A DNA stretch of 64,000 bases from Acidobacteriota bacterium (GTDB lineage: Bacteria > Acidobacteriota > Blastocatellia > Pyrinomonadales > Pyrinomonadaceae): assembly GCA_018269075.1 (NCBI GenBank), contig JAFDVJ010000004.1, forward strand, positions 62,001-126,000, read 5' to 3'. Position numbers and translations under genes: made by a program. Below the pieces are notes generated by a model, which had not been told where the DNA came from, ran no database searches, and saw nothing but the letters and a program-made list of their open reading frames with translations. Positions within the stretch are counted from its first letter, which is position 1; the number at the start of each line of letters is the position of its first letter. Below, one piece after another: positions 25,303 through 32,962 of the stretch.

Positions 25303-27405
25303 TTAGTTTGAGTTTTTGATTAGCAGAATCGTGCTGCGGTTTTGATCGTCGGTCGAATAACTGACGAAATCGACGCAGTTTGAAATGATGAAAAGCCCGA
25401 AGCCGCCCTCGGCCGTGTCGTCGAAAACGGGCGCCGGCACCGACGCCGGATCGACGCCCTCGCCCCAGTGGTGAATTTCGAACCGGATGCCGCCGGCGTA
25501 GCTTTCCGCCGACATCTCGATCCGGTGACCGCCCTCGCCCCTGTAGCCGTGTTCGATCACGTTGGCGACGGCCTCGGTGACGGCCAGCTGGAGCTGATCG
25601 ACGCTTTCCTCGGCCATCGGACTGCCGGGCAGAATGACCGACGCCTCGCGCACGAACCGGCGGGCGCGGTCGAGCTCCTTGAGGTCGCTCGTCAGGTGAA
25701 TCCGCATCTCGGTTCCCTGTTTTTCGGCCGGGGTCTTCCCGAACCGGACGGCGACGCAGGTCAGATCGTCGTTGAATTTCTTTTCGGTCGAAAATTCCTG
25801 CAGATTTTCGAGCAGCCGGCTGATGATCAGCTTCGGTTCGAGGTACGCGTGACGGCGGATGAATTCGGTCAGCCGCTCGTCGCCGAACAGGTCGCCGGCC
25901 GGATTGCGCGACTCGGTGACGCCGTCGGAATAGAAAAAGAAAACGTCGCCGGGCTCGATCGAGAGCGTTTTTTCGGAAAAAATCTCGCGCTCGGAAAAGC
26001 CGAGCGGCATATTGTCGCCCTCGAGAAAAGTCAGTTTTCCGTCGCGGAAATGATAATGGATCGTTTTCGTGTGGCCGCAGTCGACGAACGTCAGTTCGCG
26101 GCGGGCGAGATCGAACCGCGCGTAGCAGGCGGTCACGAAGCTCTCGAACTGCATCAGTTTGACGGTCACCTCGTTGTTGACCCAGGTGACGATCTTTTCG
26201 GCCGACGGCCGCAGGTTCTGCTCGCTCGACTGGAGCTGGCCGACGGCCCGCAGAAAGCTGTTCTTGGTCGCCGCTCCGACGAGCGCGGCCGGGATGCCCT
26301 TGCCCATCACGTCGCCGATGATCAGGTCGAAACAATCCTCGCCGTGCTCGATAAAATCGTAGAAATCGCCGTCGATCTTCTGCGACGAGATGCTTTCGGC
26401 GGCGATTGCGATGCCGGGAATGCCGTTCGGCGGGTTGCCCGAGAGCAGCGTCTGCTGGATCTTCGAGCCGATCTCGATCTCCTGGTTCAATCGCTCGTTC
26501 CGGATCGATTCCCGGTGCAGCCGGTCGTTTTCGACGACCATCGCGGCCTGCAGCGCGAGCGTGTCGAGGAGGCGCATCTTTCGCGAATCGAACAGAAAAT
26601 CGTCGCTTTCCTGCCAGACGACGAGCACGCCGTAGGTCGCGACCCGCGTCGTCAGCGGGACGAATGCCACCCGAAAGGCGTTTTTCAGCTCGGCGTCGAG
26701 CTCTTCGTCGTGCTCGGAATGCGCGAAATTATTGAAAATCACCGATCGCCCGTTCGAAAATACGCGGCCCGTCAGCCCCGTCGTCGCGGGCCGCGGCGTC
26801 AACTGGCAGTTGCAGTTGGCGGCCGCCGGCTCGAGATTATCGCCGTTTTCGAGCCACAGCACGCTCTGCACCTTTTCGCCGACCGCGATCGCCCGCTCGG
26901 TGATTTTCCGGAGCAGGCTTTTCGGATCTTTGGTCGAGCTGAAATCGGCGTTGAGATCGTAAACCGCCTGCAGGCTTTCCCAGCTCGCGCTGAGTTCTTC
27001 GAGCAGCGCGGTTTCGTCGTCGCCGGCGGTCAGCTCGCCGATCGCCAGCGCGACCAGCTTTTGGAGCGTCTTCTCGCCGTGCGGCGTCGCCGGCGAACAG
27101 CATAAGACGACCCGGCCGAGCGGTTTCCCCTGATGCTCGACATCGCACGTAAAATGCTCCGCGGCGCCGAACCGGCCGCGGGCGGCGTCGGCGATCCGTC
27201 CGCACCCGCAGTTTTCGCCGAAAGACGAGACGACGTGTCCCGCCGGGGCGTGATAGATGAACGAGGCGTTCGACCAGAAGATAAAGGGCTCGACGATTTT
27301 TTCGAGCGCCCTTGAAAACCGCGCTTCGGTGGCGGTCGGCGGCGGAGCGGATTTCGCTACCTTTTGTTTTTTGACCGGGAGAGTTTCCGGACTTGGGTTG
27401 GTCAT
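25303..27405 (-). CDS. GAF-PP2C(SpoIIE)-HATPase fusion, RsbU/RsbW in one chain
   Basis: This 700-residue protein joins both enzymes of a partner-switching cycle. Residues 1-150 are an unassigned sensor-like region with CGCGR. A GAF domain follows (about 165-320), then a PP2C/SpoIIE phosphatase (about 340-560: KIDGDFYDFIE, LIIGDVMGKGIPAALV, FFFYSDGVTESR, NDDLTCVAVR). Last is an RsbW-like HATPase (about 570-700: QLAVTEAVANVIEHGY, GGFGLFIISNCVD). Metal-binding aspartates of the phosphatase and the N and G boxes of the kinase are intact. The ATG at 27405 gives a five-base gap to the receiver gene; a longer frame into that gene is rejected. It should reset and phosphorylate the STAS protein encoded next. 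Confidence 0.92.
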   Translation of the reverse strand: MTNPSPETLPVKKQKVAKSAPPPTATEARFSRALEKIVEPFIFWSNASFIYHAPAGHVVSSFGENCGCGRIADAARGRFGAAEHFTCDVEHQGKPLGRVVLCCSPATPHGEKTLQKLVALAIGELTAGDDETALLEELSASWESLQAVYDLNADFSSTKDPKSLLRKITERAIAVGEKVQSVLWLENGDNLEPAAANCNCQLTPRPATTGLTGRVFSNGRSVIFNNFAHSEHDEELDAELKNAFRVAFVPLTTRVATYGVLVVWQESDDFLFDSRKMRLLDTLALQAAMVVENDRLHRESIRNERLNQEIEIGSKIQQTLLSGNPPNGIPGIAIAAESISSQKIDGDFYDFIEHGEDCFDLIIGDVMGKGIPAALVGAATKNSFLRAVGQLQSSEQNLRPSAEKIVTWVNNEVTVKLMQFESFVTACYARFDLARRELTFVDCGHTKTIHYHFRDGKLTFLEGDNMPLGFSEREIFSEKTLSIEPGDVFFFYSDGVTESRNPAGDLFGDERLTEFIRRHAYLEPKLIISRLLENLQEFSTEKKFNDDLTCVAVRFGKTPAEKQGTEMRIHLTSDLKELDRARRFVREASVILPGSPMAEESVDQLQLAVTEAVANVIEHGYRGEGGHRIEMSAESYAGGIRFEIHHWGEGVDPASVPAPVFDDTAEGGFGLFIISNCVDFVSYSTDDQNRSTILLIKNSN

Positions 27406-27410
27406 TATTT

Positions 27411-27800
27411 TTAATTGAGGTTGTGCGGGCGAAGGAGATTCAGGTTCTGAAGCGTGCGGACAAGCGTCGTCGGCGCGATCGGTTTCGAGCATTGGGCGTC
27501 GGCCCCGGCCGCGCTCAGCTGGTCGCTGATGCCCTCATACAGCGTCGCGCTGAGGACGATCACTTTCGCGTCCTGATGCGTCTTGTCGGCCCGGATTTCG
27601 CGGAGCAGATCGATCCCGCTCATATCCGGCAGCCCGAGATCGAGCAGAATCGCGTCCGGCTCGAAAGTTTTGAGCGTTTCGAGAGCCGCGCGGCCGTCGC
27701 TTGCGCACAGGATCCGGCAGCCTTCCTTGACCAAAATAAACTCTAAAAATTTAGTGATGTGCCGTTCGTCCTCGATGATTAAGATTTTTGTTTCTTCCAT
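27411..27800 (-). CDS. Single-domain response regulator
   Basis: The 129-residue protein is a lone receiver domain with a short tail. Acidic pocket IIEDE, phospho-acceptor Asp54 (LLDLGLPDMSG), VLSAT and a C-terminal KP pair (CSKPI, about Lys106) are all present. No output domain is encoded, as in CheY or Spo0F. It is the first gene of the seven-gene signalling operon, so it may control the phosphatase-kinase fusion directly. A sigma-54-type promoter lies 39 bases upstream of its start. Confidence 0.93.
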   Translation of the reverse strand: MEETKILIIEDERHITKFLEFILVKEGCRILCASDGRAALETLKTFEPDAILLDLGLPDMSGIDLLREIRADKTHQDAKVIVLSATLYEGISDQLSAAGADAQCSKPIAPTTLVRTLQNLNLLRPHNLN

Positions 27801-27838
27801 TGGCAGGTCCCCCCGGGAGTTTTACGGGTTAGTGTGTG

Positions 27839-27854
27839 GGCAACCCCCGTACCA
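27839..27854 (-). promoter_or_regulatory. Sigma-54 (RpoN)-type promoter of the signalling operon
   Basis: Read on the minus strand, TGGTACGGGGGTTGCC differs from the consensus TGGCACG-N4-TTGC(A/T) at one core base (T for C). GG and GC are exactly 10 bases apart. Transcription would start near 27828, giving a leader of about 28 bases. No activator site was identified. Confidence 0.65.
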
Positions 27855-28030
27855 CGCGCGGCCGCTTCGCTTGAAACCCATAAGCCGCGTGATTTCAGCG
27901 TTTACATTTTCGCGTCGGAATTTTTCCGAATTTTCCCGTGTGGCAGTTTTTTTCGCGGTCGGCGCAGTGTGGCGGAAAGTACGGGGCGCCGCGTTTGGTC
28001 AATCGTCGAAATCGGGCTAAAATTTCACTA

Positions 28031-28894
28031 ATGATTAAGCTGCTGGCCCTCGATCTCGACGGAACCCTGCTCGATTCGCGCGGTAAGATTTCCGAAAAGA
28101 ACAAAAAAGCCATCCGCCGCGCCGAAGAACGTGGCGTTTTGGTCACGATCGCGACCGGCCGGCGGTTTCGCGACGCGCGTCCGGTCGCGCTCGAAGCCGA
28201 ATTCAACGCCCCGATCGTCACGCATAACGGCGCGCTCCTGAAATTCGCCGAAAACTTCGAAACCGTCGCCTTTTCGCTGATCGACCCGGAAACCTGCCGC
28301 GAGATCATCCGGGTCGGCCGTTTGTGCGGCGGCGACGCGCTCGTCTCGGCCGATCCGCACGGGCCGGGGACGCTGCTCTACGACCGGATTTCCGCCGAAA
28401 ACCTGCCGCTCCGCAAATACATCGCCTGGTCGCGGAGCCTCCACGGCGCGGGCGCCGAGGATTCCGTCCGCCACGTCGACGACCTCGACGCGGTGATCGA
28501 TCGAACCGAAGTCGTTCACGTTTCGTTTTCCGGCGGCTGCCGGGCGATGAACGAGATGCAGGCGATCCTCGAAGGCGAGCTCGGCGATTCGGTCAACATT
28601 CTGGCGACCGTTTACCCGCCGCTCGACTTCACGCTGCTCGACATCCTGCCGCCGGGCGCGTCGAAGGGCGTCGGCGTCGAAAAGCTCGCCGCGCTCCACG
28701 GGCTGACGCGGGAAAACGTGATGGTCTGCGGCGACAACTACAACGATCTCGAGATGCTCGAATACGCCGGCACGGCCGTCGTGATGGGCAACTCGCCGCC
28801 GGAGCTGCTCGAAAATCCCGATTACGCGCAGACGCTCTCGAACGACGAGAACGGAGTCGCCTGCGCGATCGAAAAATTCATTCTCAACCAGTAG
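28031..28894 (+). CDS. Cof-type HAD-superfamily phosphatase
   Basis: The 287-residue protein is a Cof/YidA-type (C2B cap) HAD hydrolase that dephosphorylates small sugar or cofactor phosphates. Motif I is LALDLDGTLLDS, with the nucleophile Asp near residue 8. Motif II is TIATGRRFRDA, motif III includes Lys in GASKGVGVEKL, and motif IV is CGDNYNDLEMLEYAG. ATG at 28031 starts directly at the HAD core; an upstream in-frame extension has no homologous look. The stop TAG abuts a heptanucleotide repeat. Confidence 0.92.
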   Translation: MIKLLALDLDGTLLDSRGKISEKNKKAIRRAEERGVLVTIATGRRFRDARPVALEAEFNAPIVTHNGALLKFAENFETVAFSLIDPETCREIIRVGRLCGGDALVSADPHGPGTLLYDRISAENLPLRKYIAWSRSLHGAGAEDSVRHVDDLDAVIDRTEVVHVSFSGGCRAMNEMQAILEGELGDSVNILATVYPPLDFTLLDILPPGASKGVGVEKLAALHGLTRENVMVCGDNYNDLEMLEYAGTAVVMGNSPPELLENPDYAQTLSNDENGVACAIEKFILNQ

Positions 28895-28917
28895 ATTTCG
28901 GATTTCGGATTTCGGAT
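28895..28917 (+). repeat. Heptanucleotide repeat, family A, single arm
   Basis: Three tandem ATTTCGG units begin at the base after the stop codon of the HAD phosphatase. No inverted partner follows within the 77-base gap. Confidence 0.8.
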
Positions 28918-28971
28918 AGGTTTGGGAATAAGCGGGATCGTTTTTTGGTTTTACAGGGTTATCAAGGGGTT

Positions 28972-29829
28972 ATGAATTGGTTGAAAACCATCCTTAAATG
29001 GCGTTGGATCCGGGTTTTGATGATCTGGAATCACGCTTCGATCCGGGCGCAGGGCGGGATACTGGCGTTGATCCCGGTGATCGCCGTCGTCGTCTCGTTC
29101 GTCTTCGCGCTCTACGGCAACCGCAACCGCGAATGGATCGAATCCGATATCCAGCGAAAATTTCAGATGGTCCGGCAGCTCAACGATCTCTCGTCGCTGA
29201 TGGTCGACGCCGAGACGGGCGAGCGCGGTTTTCTGCTGACGCGGCGGCCCGAATATCTCGAACCGTACCGGACGGCCGTCGACCGGATCACGCCGACGAT
29301 CGCCGGCCTCCGCGACACGATCGAACTGGAACCGGGCGAAAAACCGCGTCGCGAGCGGCTCGCCAGCCTCCAAAAGATCGAGGAGCTGGTCGGCCGCCAG
29401 CTCGTCTCGCTCAAGGAATCGCAGGACTACCTTTTCGAAGGCAAAACGCGCGAGGCATTGTACGAACATCTCAAAAAAGGCAAGGATCTGATGGATCAGA
29501 TCCGCGCCGAGATCGGCTCGATGCAGAACCGTGAGGAAGAGCTGCTCGCCGACCGGATCGACGACATCAACTACATCCGCTGGCGCGATTACGTTTTCGT
29601 CTTCATCGCGCTCTGCATCGGCCTGTTGACGCGGATCGTCTCGTTTTATCTCTTCGATCGCGGCATCGTCCGCCGGCTCGACCGCCTGACCGAAAACGTC
29701 GCCGCGATCACCCGCGGCGGGACGTTCGCGCACCCGCTCCCGAAAAAAGACGACGCGATCGGCAAGCTCGAACAGGAAATCCTCAAAATCGGCGAAAAAT
29801 ACAATATCGAACAGAAACCGGACGATTAA
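28972..29829 (+). CDS. CHASE3-domain membrane protein without output domain
   Basis: The 285-residue protein has a membrane helix at about 23-43 (ILALIPVIAVVVSFVFALYG). A periplasmic CHASE3 sensor follows (about 50-190; LVDAETGERGFLLTRRPEYLEPY is the family signature). A second helix lies near 203-225, followed by a HAMP-like linker (RGIVRRLDRLTENVAAITRG). The chain then ends after about 40 residues, with no kinase, GGDEF or methyl-accepting domain. It could signal through a partner, or be a truncated receptor; no remnant of a lost domain follows. The start is ATG after an unremarkable leader. Confidence 0.82.
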   Translation: MNWLKTILKWRWIRVLMIWNHASIRAQGGILALIPVIAVVVSFVFALYGNRNREWIESDIQRKFQMVRQLNDLSSLMVDAETGERGFLLTRRPEYLEPYRTAVDRITPTIAGLRDTIELEPGEKPRRERLASLQKIEELVGRQLVSLKESQDYLFEGKTREALYEHLKKGKDLMDQIRAEIGSMQNREEELLADRIDDINYIRWRDYVFVFIALCIGLLTRIVSFYLFDRGIVRRLDRLTENVAAITRGGTFAHPLPKKDDAIGKLEQEILKIGEKYNIEQKPDD

Positions 29830-30139
29830 GCGTTAAGAATCGAAGCATCGATTACCGATCCGGTCTGCTTCACTAATTTCTGTTTCCCGAAAAAAAACTC
29901 CCGCCGAATTGGAAAGTTTTCAGATTCAGGACGTTACAAACGACTTCATTTCTTATTATAATCAAAGGAATCGATAATTTTTTGAAATATCGCGGTTGAG
30001 GGTTGCATAAAAAGAATTGATTCGAAATATACTGATTGCATCATTTACCGGCTTTAATTTTATTTTTATGTCGAGATGAACCTTTCGATCGCGCCGTTCG
30101 CTGATTTTATCGGCAATCATCAATAAAGGAGAACATTTA
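29830..30139 (+). other. AT-rich intergenic region before the cyclophilin gene
   Basis: This 310-base gap is clearly more AT-rich than its neighbours. I see no gene. A TTGCAT...TATACT pair (30003-30033, 19-base spacer) is a weak promoter candidate for the cyclophilin gene, which has a good AAAGGAG site just before its ATG. Confidence 0.4.
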
Positions 30140-30625
30140 ATGGCAAACAGAATTGCAGTTTTAGAGACCAACAAAGGCACCATCAAATTCGAGCTGCTCG
30201 AAGCAGATTCACCGAAAACGACGGAAAATTTCCGGCTGCTGGCCGAACGCGGCTATTACGACGGCGTGATTTTTCACCGCGTCATCCGTAATTTTATGAT
30301 TCAGGGCGGCGATCCGCTCGGCGAAGGCTACGGCGGCGAATCGGCGTGGGGCGGCCGTTTCGACGACGAGATCGACAAATCGTCGGCGCTCTATCAGGGC
30401 GCATACCGCAAAGGCACGGTCGCGATGGCGAACGCCGGCCCGAACACCAACGGCTCGCAGTTTTTCATTATGCATATCGATTACCCGCTCCCGCCGAGCT
30501 ACACGAAATTCGGTCAGGTGATCGAGGGTCAGGACGTCATCAACGCGATCGCCGAGACTCCGACCAACCAGCGCGATAAGCCGCTCCAGCCGGTCGTGAT
30601 GGAAAAAGTTTATATCGAAGAATAA
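30140..30625 (+). CDS. Cytoplasmic cyclophilin-type peptidyl-prolyl isomerase
   Basis: The 161-residue protein is a PpiB-like cyclophilin that isomerises Xaa-Pro bonds during folding. Active-site motifs are intact: FHRVIRNFMIQGGDPLGEG (catalytic Arg in FHR) and GTVAMANAGPNTNGSQFFI (Gln-Phe-Phe). No signal peptide is present, so it should be cytoplasmic. A second, lipoprotein cyclophilin gene lies 0.6 kb downstream. AAAGGAG precedes the start at proper distance. Confidence 0.96.
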   Translation: MANRIAVLETNKGTIKFELLEADSPKTTENFRLLAERGYYDGVIFHRVIRNFMIQGGDPLGEGYGGESAWGGRFDDEIDKSSALYQGAYRKGTVAMANAGPNTNGSQFFIMHIDYPLPPSYTKFGQVIEGQDVINAIAETPTNQRDKPLQPVVMEKVYIEE

Positions 30626-30662
30626 TAACTTTGTTTTTAATTACGAGAGTTTGATCTTCGGG

Positions 30663-30723
30663 CTTTGATCTTCGGTCTTTGATTTGAAAGCGATGATCAA
30701 AGGTCAAAGACCGAAGATCAAAG
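30663..30723. repeat. Inverted repeat, family C
   Basis: Arms 30663-30682 and 30704-30723 are perfect 20-base inverted copies (CTTTGATCTTCGGTCTTTGA) around a 21-base loop. A further partial 14-nt unit lies just upstream at 30649-30662. The element sits between the cyclophilin gene and dtd and could act as a hairpin in RNA. Confidence 0.85.
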
Positions 30724-30787
30724 TTCCGATTTTTATTTTTTGATGGGTGAGGATCGATCCTCATCTGCGCTCACTCAATTCTCGATT

Positions 30788-31237
30788 ATGCGGGCAGTCA
30801 TCCAGCGCGTATCACGCGCCAAAGTCACGGTCGACGGCGAGTTGACCGGCGAGATCGGCGCCGGCATTCTCGTCCTGCTCGGCGTTTCGAAAACGGATTC
30901 GGAAAAAGAAGCGCTTTATCTCCTTGATAAAACGCTCAATCTGCGGATCTTCGACGACGCCGACGGCAGAATGAACCGGTCGCTGCTCGAAACGAACGGC
31001 GGGCTGCTCGTCGTCTCGCAGTTCACGCTCTACGGCGATTCGCGCAAGGGCCGCCGGCCGTCGTACATCGACGCCGCCGCGCCCGACGAAGCCAATCGTC
31101 TGTACGAATTTTTCGTCGCCGAAGCGCGCCGGCAAATAGCGGATGTCGCGACCGGCCGGTTTCAGGCGATGATGGACGTCGAGCTCGTCAACGACGGCCC
31201 GGTCACGATCCTACTTGACAGCGAGAAAAATTTTTAG
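30788..31237 (+). CDS. dtd: D-aminoacyl-tRNA deacylase
   Basis: Dtd removes D-amino acids (and glycine mischarged on tRNA-Ala) from tRNA. The 149-residue protein starts with MRAVIQRVSRAKVTVDGE, a hallmark of the family. It has the catalytic-site motif LVVSQFTLYGDSRKGRRPSY and the cross-subunit Gly-Pro motif NDGPVTILLDS. The ATG at 30788 gives the family's exact N-terminus; a start further upstream is not supported. Confidence 0.97.
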   Translation: MRAVIQRVSRAKVTVDGELTGEIGAGILVLLGVSKTDSEKEALYLLDKTLNLRIFDDADGRMNRSLLETNGGLLVVSQFTLYGDSRKGRRPSYIDAAAPDEANRLYEFFVAEARRQIADVATGRFQAMMDVELVNDGPVTILLDSEKNF

Positions 31238-31251
31238 AGAATCTTTAATTT

Positions 31252-31881
31252 ATGTTTAAGAATTCCGCATTCATCGTTCTGATCATCGGGCTCGTCTTTT
31301 CGCTGTCTTGCGACGGCGGCAAAAAGCCCGCCAATTCGAAGCCGGCCGCCAACGCCGAGGTCAAAAAAGGCGTCCAGCCGGTCGCCGATAACGAGGTCGC
31401 CGTCATCGAGATGGAACAGCCGGCCTACGGCAAGATCAAGATCGAGCTCTACTCGAACATCGCACCGAAAATGGTCGAGCGCTTCAAACAGCTCGCCCGC
31501 GAAGGCGTCTACAACGGCACGACCTTTCACCGGATCAACCAGTCGGTCGTTCAGGGCGGCGATCCGCTTTCGAAGGACAACGATCCGTCGAACGACGGGA
31601 CGGGCAAATCCGACAAACCGGACGTGCCGGCCGAATTTTCCGATATTCCCTACGACACGGCGATCGTCGGCGCGGCCCGCGGGGCTGACAACAATTCGGC
31701 CAACTCGCAGTTTTTCATCACTTTGCGACGCGAACAGGGCTTTGACAACCGTTACACGATCTTTGGCAAAGTGATCGAAGGGATGAACAACGTGATGACG
31801 ATTTCGGGCGTTTCGCCGAAGGATGGCGAACGTCCGGTCGAGCCTGTCAGAATTAAATCAGTCACGATTGAGCCGAAATAA
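31252..31881 (+). CDS. Lipoprotein cyclophilin-type peptidyl-prolyl isomerase
   Basis: The 209-residue protein has a lipoprotein signal (FIVLIIGLVFSLSC, lipidated Cys near residue 18) and an Ala/Lys/Pro linker. A cyclophilin domain follows, with FHRINQSVVQGGDPLS and ANSQFFITLRR. The fold is the same as that of the upstream cytoplasmic isomerase, but this one should act on exported proteins at the envelope. It lies 14 bases after dtd, in the same transcript. A promoter for the following tRNA overlaps its last codons. Confidence 0.94.
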   Translation: MFKNSAFIVLIIGLVFSLSCDGGKKPANSKPAANAEVKKGVQPVADNEVAVIEMEQPAYGKIKIELYSNIAPKMVERFKQLAREGVYNGTTFHRINQSVVQGGDPLSKDNDPSNDGTGKSDKPDVPAEFSDIPYDTAIVGAARGADNNSANSQFFITLRREQGFDNRYTIFGKVIEGMNNVMTISGVSPKDGERPVEPVRIKSVTIEPK

Positions 31882-31897
31882 ATTTTTCTGCTATAAT
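31868..31897 (+). promoter_or_regulatory. Sigma-70-type promoter for tRNA-Arg
   Basis: TTGAGC (31868-31873), 18 bases, TATAAT (31892-31897). The perfect -10 box lies 12 bases ahead of the mature tRNA 5' end and overlaps the end of the lipoprotein cyclophilin gene. Confidence 0.65.
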
Positions 31898-31909
31898 CTT
31901 TTTCAGCAT

Positions 31910-31982
31910 GCTCGCGTAGCTCAGTGGATAGAGCGCTTCCCTCCGGAGGAAGAAGTCGCAGGTTCGACTCCTGCCGCGAGTA
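31910..31982 (+). tRNA. tRNA-Arg(CCG)
   Basis: A 73-base cloverleaf folds completely: acceptor GCTCGCG/CGCGAGT (G-U first pair), D arm GCTC/GAGC, anticodon stem CTTCC/GGAAG and T arm GCAGG/CCTGC with loop TTCGACT. The anticodon loop CTCCGGA gives anticodon CCG, reading Arg codon CGG. The 3' CCA is not encoded. A T-rich stretch follows. Confidence 0.97.
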
Positions 31983-32007
31983 TTTTTTCTTTTTAAATCG
32001 ATTCCCG

Positions 32008-32817
32008 ATGCCCATCATCACGAGCCGCGACAACGCCCGACTGAAGCTCGCCCGCCGGGTGCGCGACGGCCGCGTCCGGGATTTGATCTTTGTCGAAGGC
32101 CTGCGGCTCGCCGAAGAAGCGCTTAAGTCGAAAATCGGGATCGACGAGGTTTTCGTCAGCGACCGGTTCGAGCGCGGCGAACGAACGGCGACCGTTCTGG
32201 ACGAGATTCAAAGCCGCGGTCACGCCGCGAATGTGGTGGCGGAGCAGCATTTTCAATCGATCGCCGATACCGCGAACCCGCAGGGCATCGTTCTGCTCGG
32301 CCGCCGCCCGGATACCGGCCAAATCAATTTCGCGGCCCGATTCGCGGATCGCCGGCCGACGTTTCCGCTCGTTTTGCTCCTGCACCGGGTCAACAATCCG
32401 TCCAACCTCGGGGCGATTCTCCGCACCGCCGAAGCGGTCGGCATCGCCGGCGTCATCCTGACCCGAAATTCGGCCGACGTCTTTTCGCCGAAATCGCTGC
32501 GCGCCTCGATGGGCGCGGCTTTTCGACTGAATCTCTGGACGAACGCCGCCTTCGACGAAGCGCTCTCGTGGGCGCGCGACGCAGGCCTCGTCACGACGGC
32601 CGCAGACGTCAACGCGAAAAAAAATTATCTCGAAACCGACTGGCAGCGGCCGCGGCTGCTGGTTTTCGGCTCCGAAGCGCACGGTCTGACCGACGACGAA
32701 CGCGACCTTATCGACGAGCTTCTGGTGATCCCGATGGCTCCCGAAGTCGAAAGCCTCAACCTCGCCGTCGCCTGCGGCGTGATCCTTTTCGAAGCCAAAA
32801 GACAAACCCAAAATTAA
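32008..32817 (+). CDS. TrmH/SpoU-family RNA 2'-O-methyltransferase
   Basis: The 269-residue protein has an N-terminal substrate-binding domain (ITSRDNARLKLARRVRDGR, then VEGLRLAEEALKS) and a C-terminal SPOUT knot domain. The three SpoU motifs are intact: NPSNLGAILRTAEAVG (motif 1), FGSEAHGL (motif 2) and IPMAPEVESLNLAVACGVIL (motif 3). The family methylates ribose in 23S rRNA or tRNA with S-adenosylmethionine. The N-terminus resembles rRNA-type (TsnR/RlmB-like) members, but the target nucleotide cannot be told. The ATG at 32008 avoids overlap with the tRNA. Confidence 0.93.
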   Translation: MPIITSRDNARLKLARRVRDGRVRDLIFVEGLRLAEEALKSKIGIDEVFVSDRFERGERTATVLDEIQSRGHAANVVAEQHFQSIADTANPQGIVLLGRRPDTGQINFAARFADRRPTFPLVLLLHRVNNPSNLGAILRTAEAVGIAGVILTRNSADVFSPKSLRASMGAAFRLNLWTNAAFDEALSWARDAGLVTTAADVNAKKNYLETDWQRPRLLVFGSEAHGLTDDERDLIDELLVIPMAPEVESLNLAVACGVILFEAKRQTQN

Positions 32818-32926
32818 AAGGCGCCGCCCGCCGGCCGCGCCCGTCGTTTCGCAACGACTGTAAACAAACACCTCTTTTTCATTTCTCCAACCCGACAACC
32901 GAAGCAAATTCGCCCCATCACCGAGC

Positions 32927-32958
32927 AATCCGAAATCCGAAATCCGAAATCCGAAATC
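32927..32958 (-). repeat. Heptanucleotide repeat, family A, single arm
   Basis: AATCCG/AAATCCG units run up to four bases from the stop of the minus-strand PP2C gene at 32963, that is, immediately downstream of it. The rest of the 145-base convergent gap shows nothing else that I recognise. Confidence 0.8.
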
Positions 32959-32962
32959 CCCC

